Part shown: positions 46,038 through 54,950 of the stretch, in pieces | Position numbering within the stretch: the first letter of the stretch is position 1 | Layout of the letters: each line of letters begins with the position of its first letter | Assembly (NCBI GenBank): GCA_022842205.1 | Contig: JALHQA010000008.1 | Span: 1 to 64,000, forward strand | DNA length: 64,000 bases | From: Hyphomicrobiales bacterium | GTDB lineage: Bacteria; Pseudomonadota; Alphaproteobacteria; Rhizobiales; Methylopilaceae | Direction of reading: 5' to 3' | Notes under the pieces: generated by a model | The model's input: the letters and a program-made list of their open reading frames with translations, nothing else | Databases searched by the model: none | What the model was told of the DNA's origin: nothing | Made by a program: the position numbers and the translations under genes

Positions 46038-46146
46038 TGGAATGATTCCGCCTTTCCTGCGGCGTTTGGTAGCGCACGGGATGCAGGCATGCAACGCAAC
46101 CCTGCTATGCGCCGCCTAATCCTTAGGCGAATGCATCGCGGCGAGA

Positions 46147-47028
46147 TCAGGATACCGCGATCTGCTCCGCGAGCGCGAGCGTGCGCCGGGCCATTCTCTC
46201 GTGCATGCGTTCGACCATGCGGCCATTGATGGAGATCACGCCGCGTTCGGCGTTTTCCGGCCGCGCGAAGGCTTCGATGATTTCTTCCGCTTCCGCGATC
46301 TCGTCGGCGCTCGGCGCGAAGGTGCGGTTTGCGATCTCGATCTGCTTGGGGTGGATGATGGTCTTGCCGTCCATGCCGAGCGCGCGGCCCTGGATGCATT
46401 CGGCCTCGAAGCCTTTGATGTCCTCGAAGTCGTTGTAGACCCCGTCGAGCACGAAAAGCCCTTCGGCGCGCGCCGCCAGCACGGCCATCGACAGCCAGGG
46501 CAGGACCGGCGTGCGGTCGCCGCCGGCCTTCACCCCCGTCTCGCGAATGATGTCGTTGGTGCCGAGCACGAGACCGCGCAGTCGGTGGCCCTCCGGTTTT
46601 CTGACCGAGGCGGCGATGCCGGCGATGTCGATCAGGCCGCGCGCGGTCTCGACCATGGCCCACAGCGTGATGCCCTGTGTTTCCGGCCGGCCGCGCAAAT
46701 GGCGTTCGGCGGCGAAAATCTCGGCGGTGGATTCCACCTTGGACAGAAGTACGGCGTTGGGCTGGGCGTTGACCGCGGCGGTCATATCGTCCTCGAAGAA
46801 CTCGGTTCGGGCCGGATTGACCCGCATCACGATCTCCCGGCTGCCGAAGCCGCCACCCTTGATCGTCGCGACGACCTCGTCGCGCGCCCTGCGCTTCACC
46901 TCGTCGGCGACCGAATCCTCAAGGTCGAAGATCACGGCGTCCACGGGCAGGCCCTTCGCCTTCTCCCGGGCGCGGCTGTTTGATCCTGGGACGTAAAGCG
47001 CGCTGCGGCGGGGGCGTGTATCGGACAT
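46147..47028 (-). CDS. HpcH/CitE-family CoA lyase (malyl-CoA lyase-like)
   Basis: 293 residues, TIM barrel. RRSALYVPGSNSRAREKAKGLPVDAVIFDLEDSV, the metal ligands Glu in AMVETARGLIDI and Asp in GVYNDFEDIKGF, LRGLVLGTNDI, and the C-terminal lid MDGKTIIHPKQIEIANRTFAP. The family splits malyl-CoA, beta-methylmalyl-CoA, citramalyl-CoA or related thioesters using Mg2+; the exact substrate is open. It lies 110 bp upstream of sdhC on the same strand and diverges from the carbonic anhydrase gene. Confidence 0.88.
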   Translation of the reverse strand: MSDTRPRRSALYVPGSNSRAREKAKGLPVDAVIFDLEDSVADEVKRRARDEVVATIKGGGFGSREIVMRVNPARTEFFEDDMTAAVNAQPNAVLLSKVESTAEIFAAERHLRGRPETQGITLWAMVETARGLIDIAGIAASVRKPEGHRLRGLVLGTNDIIRETGVKAGGDRTPVLPWLSMAVLAARAEGLFVLDGVYNDFEDIKGFEAECIQGRALGMDGKTIIHPKQIEIANRTFAPSADEIAEAEEIIEAFARPENAERGVISINGRMVERMHERMARRTLALAEQIAVS

Positions 47029-47148
47029 AGGGTCCCCCTAAAGCATCTCGCGGCGCCAATGCCAATACGTTCCCGTGGTATATCAGCATCGAAGGGGCTG
47101 GACCGGGGGCGGATGCATGTTCTACCAAGCCCGCCGGACGAGGTTGCA

Positions 47149-47790
47149 ATGATTCCGAAGATTCTTGCCGACGGCTACCGGCTCTGGCGCGATGACCGCC
47201 TTCCCCATGAAAGAGGACGTCTTGCGCAGCTTGCGGCGCTCGGCCAGGCGCCGCAGGCGCTGGTGATCGGCTGCTGCGACAGCCGCGTCTCGCCCGAAAC
47301 GATTTTCTCGTCCGGGCCGGGCGAACTGTTCGTTCTGCGCAACGTCGCCAACGTCGTCCCGCCGTTCCGGCCGGACGGCAAGCATCACGGCACCTCGGCG
47401 GCGATCGAGTTCGCGATCGGCGGTCTTGCGATCCCGCATATCGTGGTGATGGGCCATTCGCAGTGCGGCGGAATCCGCGCCTATCTGAACTCCGGCGACG
47501 ATTCCACGCGCGGCGATTTCATCGGCCCGTGGATGGATCTGGTCGGCGGCGCCAAGGAGGACGCGCTGGAGCGTAATCCGAAGCTGACCGGCCGGGCGCT
47601 CGAAACCGCGGTCGAGGAGGCCGCGATCCGGCTGTCGATCCGCAATCTGCGCACTTTCCCCGAGATCAAGCGCCGCGAACACGAGGCGCTTGTCTCGATC
47701 TCCGGCCTGCACCTCAACATTTCCAACGGCAATCTGCGCGTCCTCGACGAAGCGACGGGCGATTTCTCCGATCTGGTCGAGGCCGACTAG
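47149..47790 (+). CDS. Beta-class carbonic anhydrase
   Basis: 213 residues. Zinc site and catalytic dyad are readable: Cys42, Asp44, Arg46 in GCCDSRVSPE and His103, Cys106 in MGHSQCGG. RNVANVVPPF is typical of the bacterial/plant-type beta enzymes. Interconverts CO2 and bicarbonate in the cytoplasm, supplying carboxylases. Start at MIPKILADGY (47149) after GACGAGG; earlier in-frame ATGs at 47059 and 47113 lack support. Converges with egtD, whose stop overlaps by 4 bp. Confidence 0.93.
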   Translation: MIPKILADGYRLWRDDRLPHERGRLAQLAALGQAPQALVIGCCDSRVSPETIFSSGPGELFVLRNVANVVPPFRPDGKHHGTSAAIEFAIGGLAIPHIVVMGHSQCGGIRAYLNSGDDSTRGDFIGPWMDLVGGAKEDALERNPKLTGRALETAVEEAAIRLSIRNLRTFPEIKRREHEALVSISGLHLNISNGNLRVLDEATGDFSDLVEAD

Positions 47791-48752
47791 GCGTTCTCAA
47801 GCAGGTGCAGCGCGAACAGATTGCGGTCGGCGGTCCAGAGCCGGCGCGCGGTCCAGCCCGAGCTTGCGGCGAGGGTCGCGAATTGCGGCGCGGAATATTT
47901 ATACGAATTCTCGGTATGGATCGTCTCGCCCTCCGCGAAGCGGACGCTGCGGCCCGCGACATGGACCGTCTGCGCGCCGGTGCTTTCCAGGTGCATTTCG
48001 ATGCGCCCGAGGTCGTGATTGTAGAAGGCACGATGCCGGAAGCGTGACAGATCGAAATCGCCGCCGAGTTCGCGGTTGATGCGGGCGAGAAGATTGAGGT
48101 TGAAGGCCGCGGTGACACCTTCGCTGTCATTGTAGGCACGCTCCAGAATGGCGCGGTCCTTCTTCGTGTCGGCTCCGACGAGAAACAGCGCTCCCTTCGG
48201 CAGCGTCGCGGACGCGCGGCGCAGGAACCTCCGGGCTTCCGGCGGGTCGAAGTTGCCGATCGTCGAGCCGGGGAAGAAGCCGAACACATTGGCATTGCCG
48301 GCGAACGGAATTGTGAGCGGCTCGGTAAAGTCGGCAATGATCGGCGTGACATGCAGCTCCGGATAATGGCCGCGCAGCTCGGCCGCCGCCGCCATCAGAT
48401 GCGCGCCCGAGACATCGATCGGCATATAGGCGCGCGGTGTCCGCAGCGCGTCGAGCAGGATGCGTATTTTCGCCAGCGATCCCGCGCCAAACTCGACGAC
48501 CACGGCATCCGGTCCCGCGAGATGCGCGATCTCGCCGGCGATATCGGTCAGCAGCGCCGTTTCCGTGCGCGTCGGATAATATTCGTCGAGTTCGGTGATC
48601 CGGTCGAACAGAAGCGATCCGGCGCTGTCGTAGAAGTATTTCGCGGGCAGTGTCTTCCGCCGCGCCGACAGGCCGCTCAGGACATCGGCGCGAAAGATCT
48701 CGGTGTCGGAACGAGGCGTGGGACCGCGATAGTCGAAGGCAAGTGACATCAT
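47787..48752 (-). CDS. egtD: L-histidine N-alpha-methyltransferase EgtD
   Basis: 321 residues. Trimethylates histidine to hercynine, the first step of ergothioneine synthesis. The domain starts FRADVLSGLSARRKTLPAKYFYDSAGSLLFDRITELDEYYPTRTE-type sequence, with SAM-binding VVEFGAGSLAKIRILLDAL, PIDVSGAHL, FFPGSTIGNFDP and VGADTKKDRAILERAYND. The C-terminal ENSYKYS is the histidine-binding loop. ATG overlaps the egtB stop (ATGA), so the pair is coupled. Confidence 0.94.
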   Translation of the reverse strand: MMSLAFDYRGPTPRSDTEIFRADVLSGLSARRKTLPAKYFYDSAGSLLFDRITELDEYYPTRTETALLTDIAGEIAHLAGPDAVVVEFGAGSLAKIRILLDALRTPRAYMPIDVSGAHLMAAAAELRGHYPELHVTPIIADFTEPLTIPFAGNANVFGFFPGSTIGNFDPPEARRFLRRASATLPKGALFLVGADTKKDRAILERAYNDSEGVTAAFNLNLLARINRELGGDFDLSRFRHRAFYNHDLGRIEMHLESTGAQTVHVAGRSVRFAEGETIHTENSYKYSAPQFATLAASSGWTARRLWTADRNLFALHLLENA

Positions 48753-50029
48753 GCATCCTCCGCCAGACGCAGGCCCGCGAACGGCCAGCGCTGGTGCGGG
48801 TAGAAGAAATTGCGATAGGTCGCCCGGATATGGCTTTGCGGCGTGCCGAAGCTGCCGCCACGCAGCACGAACTGGCTCGCCATGAACTTGCCGTTGTATT
48901 CGCCGAGCGCGCCGGGCGCCGGCCTGTATCCGGGGTATGGGCTGTACGGACTTTGCGTCCATTCCCAGACATCGCCGAACATCTGCTGTGGCGCGGCGCT
49001 GGCGTCGTCGGCGGCGAGCGTACGGAAATGGCCGCCGTCCATGAAGTTCCCGGACCTGTCGACTGGCTGCGCCGCAACCTCCCACTCAGCTTCCGTCGGC
49101 AGGCGCTTGCCCGCCCAGCGGGCAAAGGCGTCGGCCTCGTAATACGAGACATGGCAGACCGGGGCGGCGGGGTCGATCCTGTGCCGCCCGTTCAGCGTCA
49201 TCGCCTCATAGCCGCCCTCGGATTTGTCCCAGTAAAGCGGCGCCGAGAACTCGCCGGCCTTCACGCGTGCCCAGCCATCGGCGAGCCAGAGGTCGGCGCG
49301 GGCGTAGCCGCCGTCCTCGATGAACTCGACCCATTCGCCGTTGGTCACGAGCCGCGAGGCGAGCCGGTAGGGCCTCAGCAGCACGTCATGACGCGGACTT
49401 TCGTTGTCGTAGGAGAAGCCTTTGCCGTCATGGCCGATCTGGAAAATGCCGCCCGGGTGGTCGTGCCAGCCAAGCGGTGCCGTTTCGCGCGCCACGCTCG
49501 GCTTGTAGGGACGGAACGCGGGGTGCAGCGGGTTGCGGGAGAAAAGGTTCAGGATGTCCATCAGCATCAGTTCCTGATGCTGCTGCTCGTGGTGGTTTCC
49601 GATGGCGACGATGGGTGCGATCTCGTCCCACAGCTCCTCGCCGGCGCGCGCGAACAGGCGCTGCATGTTGTCGTCGACGTGATTGCGGTACGCGCGGACT
49701 TCCTCGACGCCGGGACGCGTGATCAGGCCGCGTTCGAAGCGCGGATGCCGCTCGCCCGCCGCCTCGTAATAGGAATTGAAGAGATAGGGGAACTGCGGAT
49801 GCGCGATCTCGTAGTCCGCGAGATGCGGCACGAGCAGGAACGTCTCGTAGAACCACGACACATGGGCGAGATGCCATTTCGTCGGGCTGCAGTCGGGCAT
49901 CGACTGCACGGTCTGGTCTTCCGGCGTCAGATCCCTGGCGATCTCGGTGCTCATGGCGCGGATGGCGTGGAAGTCCTCGATCAGCTGTTCCGGCCGCAGT
50001 CCGGCTGGTGTCTCGTGGATCGGCTGCAT
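48749..50029 (-). CDS. egtB: Ergothioneine synthase EgtB (hercynine sulfoxide-forming)
   Basis: 426 residues. N-terminal DinB-like four-helix domain with iron ligands from SPTKWHLAHVSWFYETF and HHEQQHQELMLMDI (HxxxE), followed by the formylglycine-generating-enzyme-type domain: FSYDNESPRHDVLLRPYRLASRLVTNGEWVEFI, RLPTEAEWEVAA, MFGDVWEWTQSPYSPYPGY and FVLRGGSFGT. It joins a sulfur donor to hercynine using O2. Neither egtA, egtC nor egtE is adjacent; cysteine may be the direct donor or EgtE lies elsewhere. Confidence 0.94.
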   Translation of the reverse strand: MQPIHETPAGLRPEQLIEDFHAIRAMSTEIARDLTPEDQTVQSMPDCSPTKWHLAHVSWFYETFLLVPHLADYEIAHPQFPYLFNSYYEAAGERHPRFERGLITRPGVEEVRAYRNHVDDNMQRLFARAGEELWDEIAPIVAIGNHHEQQHQELMLMDILNLFSRNPLHPAFRPYKPSVARETAPLGWHDHPGGIFQIGHDGKGFSYDNESPRHDVLLRPYRLASRLVTNGEWVEFIEDGGYARADLWLADGWARVKAGEFSAPLYWDKSEGGYEAMTLNGRHRIDPAAPVCHVSYYEADAFARWAGKRLPTEAEWEVAAQPVDRSGNFMDGGHFRTLAADDASAAPQQMFGDVWEWTQSPYSPYPGYRPAPGALGEYNGKFMASQFVLRGGSFGTPQSHIRATYRNFFYPHQRWPFAGLRLAEDA

Positions 50030-50063
50030 GTCGGTCTCCTTCTCGCCAGATACGGGCGCGGCG

Positions 50064-51140
50064 CTATTTTTGACGCGGTTCTTCGAGATCGTTTCCGGCG
50101 GTCACCTGCAAGCCGTCGCGCGTCTTGCGCATGCCTTCGAGCAGGGTCAGGGCGGCGTTGCGCACCTCGGCCTGGATGGCGTGGTCGCGGTCGAGTTCGT
50201 CATGGCTTGTGGCGTAGGGCTGCCAGTAGCCGATGTAGCGGCTGAGTTCGGCGAGCGGTCCCGCGGGACAGAGGCCCATGAAGCACAGCCAGTCCGATAT
50301 CGCGCGCCGCACCTCGAGCGTGCCTTCGACATCGCCATGCACCACGGCGGCGAACAGCCGTCCGGAGAGATGCGCCGGATAATCCCAGCCCTGGAGTTCG
50401 ATGTCCTTGGCGAGCCCGGCCTTCTTGCCCTGCGTGCGTGTCGGATCGGGATTGCCGCCGTCGGCGCACACCATGCGGTCCATCATCAGCTTCAGCGGCG
50501 AAGTCACCTGATACCAGTTGACCGGCGTGATGAGCATGATGCCGTGCGCCTCGACCCACATCGGATAGATCTCGTTCATCCAGTCCTGCGTCTGCCCGAG
50601 AGAATAATTCGGATAGCAGGAACAGGGCCAATGACAGAGCGGCGCCGCCGTCGAGAAGCACGCCTTGCACGGATGGATATGGCGTCCATACTCCGAGGTC
50701 AGCCGGCTGAGGTCGAGCACGCTGGTTTCGACATCGTCCGTGCGGAACACCTCCCCGGCGATCTCGAGCAGACGCCAGCTTTTCGACATCTCGCCTGGAC
50801 AGGTATGCTCGCTGCGTGACGAGCAGTTGACGATGAGGACGCGCAGCGGGCCGTTCTTGTCCTCATGCCGGGCCTTGGCGCGCGCGATCGCGGCGCGCGC
50901 GTCCAGCCAGTCGGCGGCGAGGCCGTAATCGGGGTCGGCGAATTCCGGCCCGGCCTTGCGCGTTCTCGGTGCCTTGCGATGATGTGAATACGCGTCCCAT
51001 GCCGCGTCCGCGATCTTTCGCATTTCGGCGTCAAGCGGGCCGAAGGCAGGGTCGGCGAACTGACTCAAGAAGCGCCGCTCGAACTCGTCGCGCGGCAGCT
51101 CCGGGTCGGGCATGCCTTTGCGGGGCGCAACACTCGTCAT
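50064..51140 (-). CDS. Cysteine-rich flavodoxin-fold NAD(P)H oxidoreductase
   Basis: 358 residues. A helical N-terminal extension (1-95) precedes an FMN-reductase/flavodoxin-like fold from LRVLIVNCSSRSEHTCPGE. An unusual cysteine cluster, Cys158, 161, 169, 173 and 175 (HPCKACFSTAAPLCHWPCSC), recalls iron-sulfur flavoproteins, and ITPVNWYQVTSPLKLMMDRMVC is the flavin-adjacent strand. It lies 34 bp upstream of egtB on the same strand and may be its electron partner or a stress reductase. Exact family uncertain. Confidence 0.75.
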   Translation of the reverse strand: MTSVAPRKGMPDPELPRDEFERRFLSQFADPAFGPLDAEMRKIADAAWDAYSHHRKAPRTRKAGPEFADPDYGLAADWLDARAAIARAKARHEDKNGPLRVLIVNCSSRSEHTCPGEMSKSWRLLEIAGEVFRTDDVETSVLDLSRLTSEYGRHIHPCKACFSTAAPLCHWPCSCYPNYSLGQTQDWMNEIYPMWVEAHGIMLITPVNWYQVTSPLKLMMDRMVCADGGNPDPTRTQGKKAGLAKDIELQGWDYPAHLSGRLFAAVVHGDVEGTLEVRRAISDWLCFMGLCPAGPLAELSRYIGYWQPYATSHDELDRDHAIQAEVRNAALTLLEGMRKTRDGLQVTAGNDLEEPRQK

Positions 51141-51197
51141 CGGGCTTTAACGCTTGCGGGAAGGCTTCGTTCCGCCCCTAGCGCCGTGAGGCCAAAC

Positions 51198-51222
51198 GAA
51201 AAACGGGCGCTTGCGCGCCCGT
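51198..51222 (-). terminator. Terminator of asd
   Basis: ACGGGCGC-TTGC-GCGCCCGT; on the minus strand the 8-bp stem is followed by TTTTTCGTTT. It lies 26 bp after the asd stop. Confidence 0.85.
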
Positions 51223-51247
51223 TCTCGAATTCGTTGGCTGGAGCGGC

Positions 51248-52276
51248 TCAGGCCGCCTTTTTCTTCAGATAGCCGCGATTGACGAGGCTTTCGGCGATCT
51301 GCACCGCGTTCAGCGCCGCGCCCTTGCGCAGATTGTCGGAGACCACCCACATCGACAGGCCGTTCTCGACCGTGAAGTCCTCGCGGATGCGCGAGATGTA
51401 GGTGGCGTCCTCGCCGGTCGCCTCGTAGGGCGTGATGTATCCGCCGGCCTCGCGCTTGTCGACGACGAGGCAGCCCGGCGCCTCGCGGAGAATGTCGCGC
51501 GCCTCATCGGCCGATATCGGCTTTTCGAACTCGATGTTGACCGCTTCCGAATGGCCGACGAACACCGGCACGCGCACGGCGGTGCAGGTCAGCTTGATCT
51601 TCGGATCGAGGATCTTCTTGGTCTCGGCCATCACCTTCCATTCTTCCTTGGTGTAGCCGTCGTCCATGAACACATCGATGTGCGGGATGACGTTGAAGGC
51701 AATGCGCTTGGTGAACTTGGCCGGGGTCGGCTCGTCGTTCACGAACAGGCCCTTGGTCTGGTTCCACAGCTCGTCCATGCCGTCCTTGCCGGCGCCGGAG
51801 ACGGACTGATAGGTCGCGACCACGACGCGCTTGATCGTCGCCGCGTCGTGCAGCGGCTTCAGCGCCACGACGAGCTGGGCGGTCGAGCAGTTCGGATTGG
51901 CGATGATGCCCTTCTTGGTGTAGCCGCCGATGGCGTCGGCGTTCACTTCGGGCACGATCAGCGGAACGTCCTGATCGTAGCGCCAGGCCGAGGAATTATC
52001 GATCACGACCGCGCCCTGGGCGGCGATCCGCGGCGACCACTCCTTCGAGATGTCACCGCCCGCCGACATCAGGCAGATATCGGTCTTGGAGAAATCGAAA
52101 TTCTCAAGCGTCTGGCATTTCAGGGTTTTGTCGCCGAACGAAACCTCGGTGCCCTGCGAGCGGCGCGAGGCGAGGGGAACCAGCTCGTCGACCGGGAAGT
52201 CCCGTTCGGCGAGGATGTTCAGCATTTCGCGGCCCACATTGCCCGTGGCGCCGACGACGGCGAGTCTGTAACCCAT
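51248..52276 (-). CDS. asd: Aspartate-semialdehyde dehydrogenase
   Basis: 342 residues. Reduces aspartyl phosphate on the way to lysine, threonine, methionine and diaminopimelate. VVGATGNVGREML (NADP), LASRRSQGTEVSF, VIDNSSAWRYDQDVPLIVPEVN, catalytic Cys130 in IIANPNCSTAQL, and the His of VPVFVGHSEAVNIEF. Start ATG at 52276 is the family start. Stands alone with its own terminator. Confidence 0.97.
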   Translation of the reverse strand: MGYRLAVVGATGNVGREMLNILAERDFPVDELVPLASRRSQGTEVSFGDKTLKCQTLENFDFSKTDICLMSAGGDISKEWSPRIAAQGAVVIDNSSAWRYDQDVPLIVPEVNADAIGGYTKKGIIANPNCSTAQLVVALKPLHDAATIKRVVVATYQSVSGAGKDGMDELWNQTKGLFVNDEPTPAKFTKRIAFNVIPHIDVFMDDGYTKEEWKVMAETKKILDPKIKLTCTAVRVPVFVGHSEAVNIEFEKPISADEARDILREAPGCLVVDKREAGGYITPYEATGEDATYISRIREDFTVENGLSMWVVSDNLRKGAALNAVQIAESLVNRGYLKKKAA

Positions 52277-52518
52277 GAGATATTCCTATTTCCGCGACGC
52301 CACATGCGGCACGGCACGCGCGGTTTCTAGGCGATGATCCGGGCAAGTTCAATGCAACCGCCGCGCACGGCGCTTTTTCCCGGCCCGAAGGGTTAAATCG
52401 GCAGTGGCCGGCCCGGCGTCAAGCTTTCGTCAGCAACTGTGGCGCATTATCCCTTGCGGAACCTTCCCTCGGATAGGACATTGGTTCCAAGAGATTCTTT
52501 CCTGCCGGAGGCATGATT

Positions 52519-52839
52519 ATGCGTAGCGTGACCGCTCTGGCCCTTGTGGCCATCGCCCTTCCGGCCCTCACGGCCCCCGCCGCCGCGCAATATTACGAGA
52601 GCCCGGATCTTCCGGGCGTGCGCGTCACCATTCAGCCGCGCTCGTTCCTCGATCCGGGCACCAAGGTCCGTCCGCAGACGGGCCGCGACTATGCCAAGTC
52701 GAACCTGACGGGCAACACCTTCATGTCGGCCAATTATTACGGCGTGCCCGGCTTCGAGCGCTATCCGCTCGCCGACCCGCTGGACCTGCCCTACAACCCC
52801 GCTCCCTATGTCCTGCGCGCGCCCGACCGCGTAAGGTAG
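52519..52839 (+). CDS. Secreted protein of unknown function
   Basis: 106 residues. Sec signal peptide MRSVTALALVAIALPALTAPAAAQ, then a Tyr/Pro-rich mature part (YYESPDLPGVRVTIQPRSFLDPGTKV; PLDLPYNPAPYVLRAP). The second ATG (52519) is chosen because GGAGG ends 8 bp upstream of it but only 2 bp from the first ATG at 52513. The next gene starts 4 bp after its stop, so the two may form an operon. No family recognised. Confidence 0.75.
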   Translation: MRSVTALALVAIALPALTAPAAAQYYESPDLPGVRVTIQPRSFLDPGTKVRPQTGRDYAKSNLTGNTFMSANYYGVPGFERYPLADPLDLPYNPAPYVLRAPDRVR

Positions 52840-52843
52840 ACCG

Positions 52844-53293
52844 TTGCGACGGTCAGGGTTCGCGTTTCTCGCCGTTCTGCTCGCCTCGCCTGTCTGGTCC
52901 GGGGAATTCACCGCCCGCCGCGTGCTGGACGATGTGCGCGCCTATGCCGGCGATGCCGCGGGCCTGCCGGAATGCACCGGCACATTCGACCAGACCTGCA
53001 GCATCGCTCTCGGCCGTTCGTTCATCGTACGGACGGAGGCGACCAGCACCGGCGAGCTGATCGTGCTGCGGATCGTGCACAACGAGATGTTCGTCGATAC
53101 GGCGGAACAGGCCAGCGATTTCGTGCTGGCGGTCATCCGCGCGGTCGGCGGCGACGACCATGCCGAGGCAATCGCCGGGCTGATGGACCGTGCAACGAGA
53201 AGCGACGAACCGCTGGAAGAAACCATCGACGGTGCGCTCTATCGCGTCAGCGCCGATGGCGACGTCTTCCTGGAGGTGCGTCCGGTCCGCTAG
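52844..53293 (+). CDS. Exported protein of unknown function
   Basis: 149 residues from a TTG start. Residues 1-20 (RRSGFAFLAVLLASPVWSG) resemble a signal peptide; the mature part contains two cysteines (LPECTGTFDQTCSIALG) and an alpha/beta pattern (LIVLRIVHNEMFVDTAEQASDFVLAVIRAVGG). It follows the previous secreted protein by 4 bp, hence probable co-translation. It converges on leuB. Function not recognised. Confidence 0.65.
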   Translation: MRRSGFAFLAVLLASPVWSGEFTARRVLDDVRAYAGDAAGLPECTGTFDQTCSIALGRSFIVRTEATSTGELIVLRIVHNEMFVDTAEQASDFVLAVIRAVGGDDHAEAIAGLMDRATRSDEPLEETIDGALYRVSADGDVFLEVRPVR

Positions 53294-53297
53294 GCCC

Positions 53298-54410
53298 TCA
53301 GGCCGTGGCGAGTTCCTTGTCCAGCGCGCCGATGACGGCCTTGCCCATTTCGGCGGTGCCGACGGCGTTCTCGCCCTTGGCGGCGATGTCGGCGGTGCGC
53401 ACGCCCTCGGCGAGAACGCGGGCGATCGCCCGCTCCAGCGCGTCGGCGAGACTGCCGAGGCCCAGCGAATAGCGCAGCGCCATCGCGAACGAGCCGAATT
53501 CGGCGATCGGGTTCGCCAGCCCCTTGCCGGCGATGTCCGGCGCCGAGCCGTGGACCGGCTCATAGAGCGCGTGGCGCTTGCCGTTGATCTCGGCGCCGAG
53601 CGAGGCCGAGGGCAGCATGCCGAGCGAGCCGGTCACCATCGAGGCGGCGTCGGACAGAATGTCGCCGAACAGATTGTCGGTGACGATGACGTCGAACTGC
53701 TTGGGATTGCGCACCAGCTGCATCGCGCAATTGTCGGCGAGGATGTGCTCCAGCTTCACATCGGAGAACTTCGCCTTGTGCAGCTCGGTCACGACCTCTT
53801 TCCAGAGCAGGCCCGACTTCATCACATTGTGCTTTTCGGACGAGTGCACGAGGTTGCGGCGCACGCGCGCCAGCTCGAACGCCACCTCGGCGATGCGCTT
53901 GATCTCGCGGGTCGTGTAGACCTGCGTATCGACGGCGCGCTTCTCGCCGCTTTCCAGCGTCACGATTTCCTTCGGCTCGCCGAAATAGGTGCCGCCGGTC
54001 AGTTCGCGCACGATGAGGATGTCGAGGCCCTCGACAACCTCGCGCTTCAGCGTCGAGGCGTCGGCCAGCGCCGGATAGACGATGGCGGGGCGCAGATTGG
54101 CGAACAGGTCGAGATCCTTGCGCAGCCGCAGCAGGCCCGCTTCCGGCCGCTTGTCGAACGGCACACCGGCCCATTTCGGGCCGCCGACCGAGCCGAAGAT
54201 GATGGCGTCGGCCTCGGCGGCCTTCTTCATCGCGGCTTCGGAGATCGACTCGCCGTGATCGTCATAGGCCGCGCCGCCGACAAGGTCCTCCTCGATGGCG
54301 AAGCTCGCGAGGCCTTTGCCTTCGAGCCATGCGAGCAGCTTCTTGACCTCGCCCACGACCTCGACGCCGATGCCGTCACCGGGGAGAAGCAGAAGCTTGT
54401 GCGTAGCCAT
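53298..54410 (-). CDS. leuB: 3-isopropylmalate dehydrogenase
   Basis: 370 residues. LLLPGDGIGVEVVGEVKKLL, DAIIFGSVGGPKWAGVPFDKRPEAGLLRLRKDLDLFANLRP (substrate Arg residues), RELTGGTYFGEPKE and the metal/NAD site VTDNLFGDILSDAASMVTGSLGMLPSASLG are intact. Oxidative decarboxylation step of leucine synthesis. leuC and leuD are 6-9 kb away in this window on the same strand. Start at MATHKLLLLPG; a 7-bp-stem hairpin lies upstream at 54445-54465. Confidence 0.96.
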   Translation of the reverse strand: MATHKLLLLPGDGIGVEVVGEVKKLLAWLEGKGLASFAIEEDLVGGAAYDDHGESISEAAMKKAAEADAIIFGSVGGPKWAGVPFDKRPEAGLLRLRKDLDLFANLRPAIVYPALADASTLKREVVEGLDILIVRELTGGTYFGEPKEIVTLESGEKRAVDTQVYTTREIKRIAEVAFELARVRRNLVHSSEKHNVMKSGLLWKEVVTELHKAKFSDVKLEHILADNCAMQLVRNPKQFDVIVTDNLFGDILSDAASMVTGSLGMLPSASLGAEINGKRHALYEPVHGSAPDIAGKGLANPIAEFGSFAMALRYSLGLGSLADALERAIARVLAEGVRTADIAAKGENAVGTAEMGKAVIGALDKELATA

Positions 54411-54498
54411 GTCGGAAATTCCTGGAATGTGCGGGAAACAGAGAGGGGTTCCCGTAAAGAACCCCCCTCCCTTTTTCAAGCTGGCAGGCCGGTGGCCC

Positions 54499-54885
54499 TC
54501 AGCTCTGCTTCTTCGCCGTCAGCTCGATCTCGATCTTCATCTCGGGGCGGTAGAGGCCTGAAACGATGTAGATGCCGGCGGCGGGGCGGATATCGCCGAG
54601 GAATTCGCCGCAGATCGGAAACACCTTTTCGGCGTCCTCGCGGCTCGTCACGAAATACTGCACGCGCACCGCGTCCTTGAGGCTGACCCCGGCATCGAGC
54701 AGCGCCTTGTTGATGGTGGCGAAGCAGTTGCGGGTCTGCTCCTCGACGCTGTCCGGCATCGCCTTGGTGATCGGGTCGTACCCGGTGGTGCCGGCCACGA
54801 ACACCCAGTCGCCCTGGACGACGGCGCGGGAATAGCCCGCGATCTTTTCGAAATCGGAACCGGACGAGATCAGGCGGCGCGTCAT
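54499..54885 (-). CDS. RidA/YjgF-family protein
   Basis: 128 residues. Begins MTRRLISSGSDFEKIAGYSRAVVQGDWVFVAGTTGYDP and ends with the family signature AGIYIVSGLYRPEMKIEIELTAKK. RidA proteins hydrolyse reactive 2-aminoacrylate-type imines; this sequence lacks the strict archetype IRxEV arginine context in a readable form, so it may belong to a non-enamine-deaminase subfamily. About 90 bp upstream of leuB on the same strand. Confidence 0.85.
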   Translation of the reverse strand: MTRRLISSGSDFEKIAGYSRAVVQGDWVFVAGTTGYDPITKAMPDSVEEQTRNCFATINKALLDAGVSLKDAVRVQYFVTSREDAEKVFPICGEFLGDIRPAAGIYIVSGLYRPEMKIEIELTAKKQS

Positions 54886-54950
54886 GGGGAAACTCGCGAA
54901 AGAGGGGAAGGGCCGCGCAGATTGCGCCATTCCGCGCGGCGCGCAAGGGT

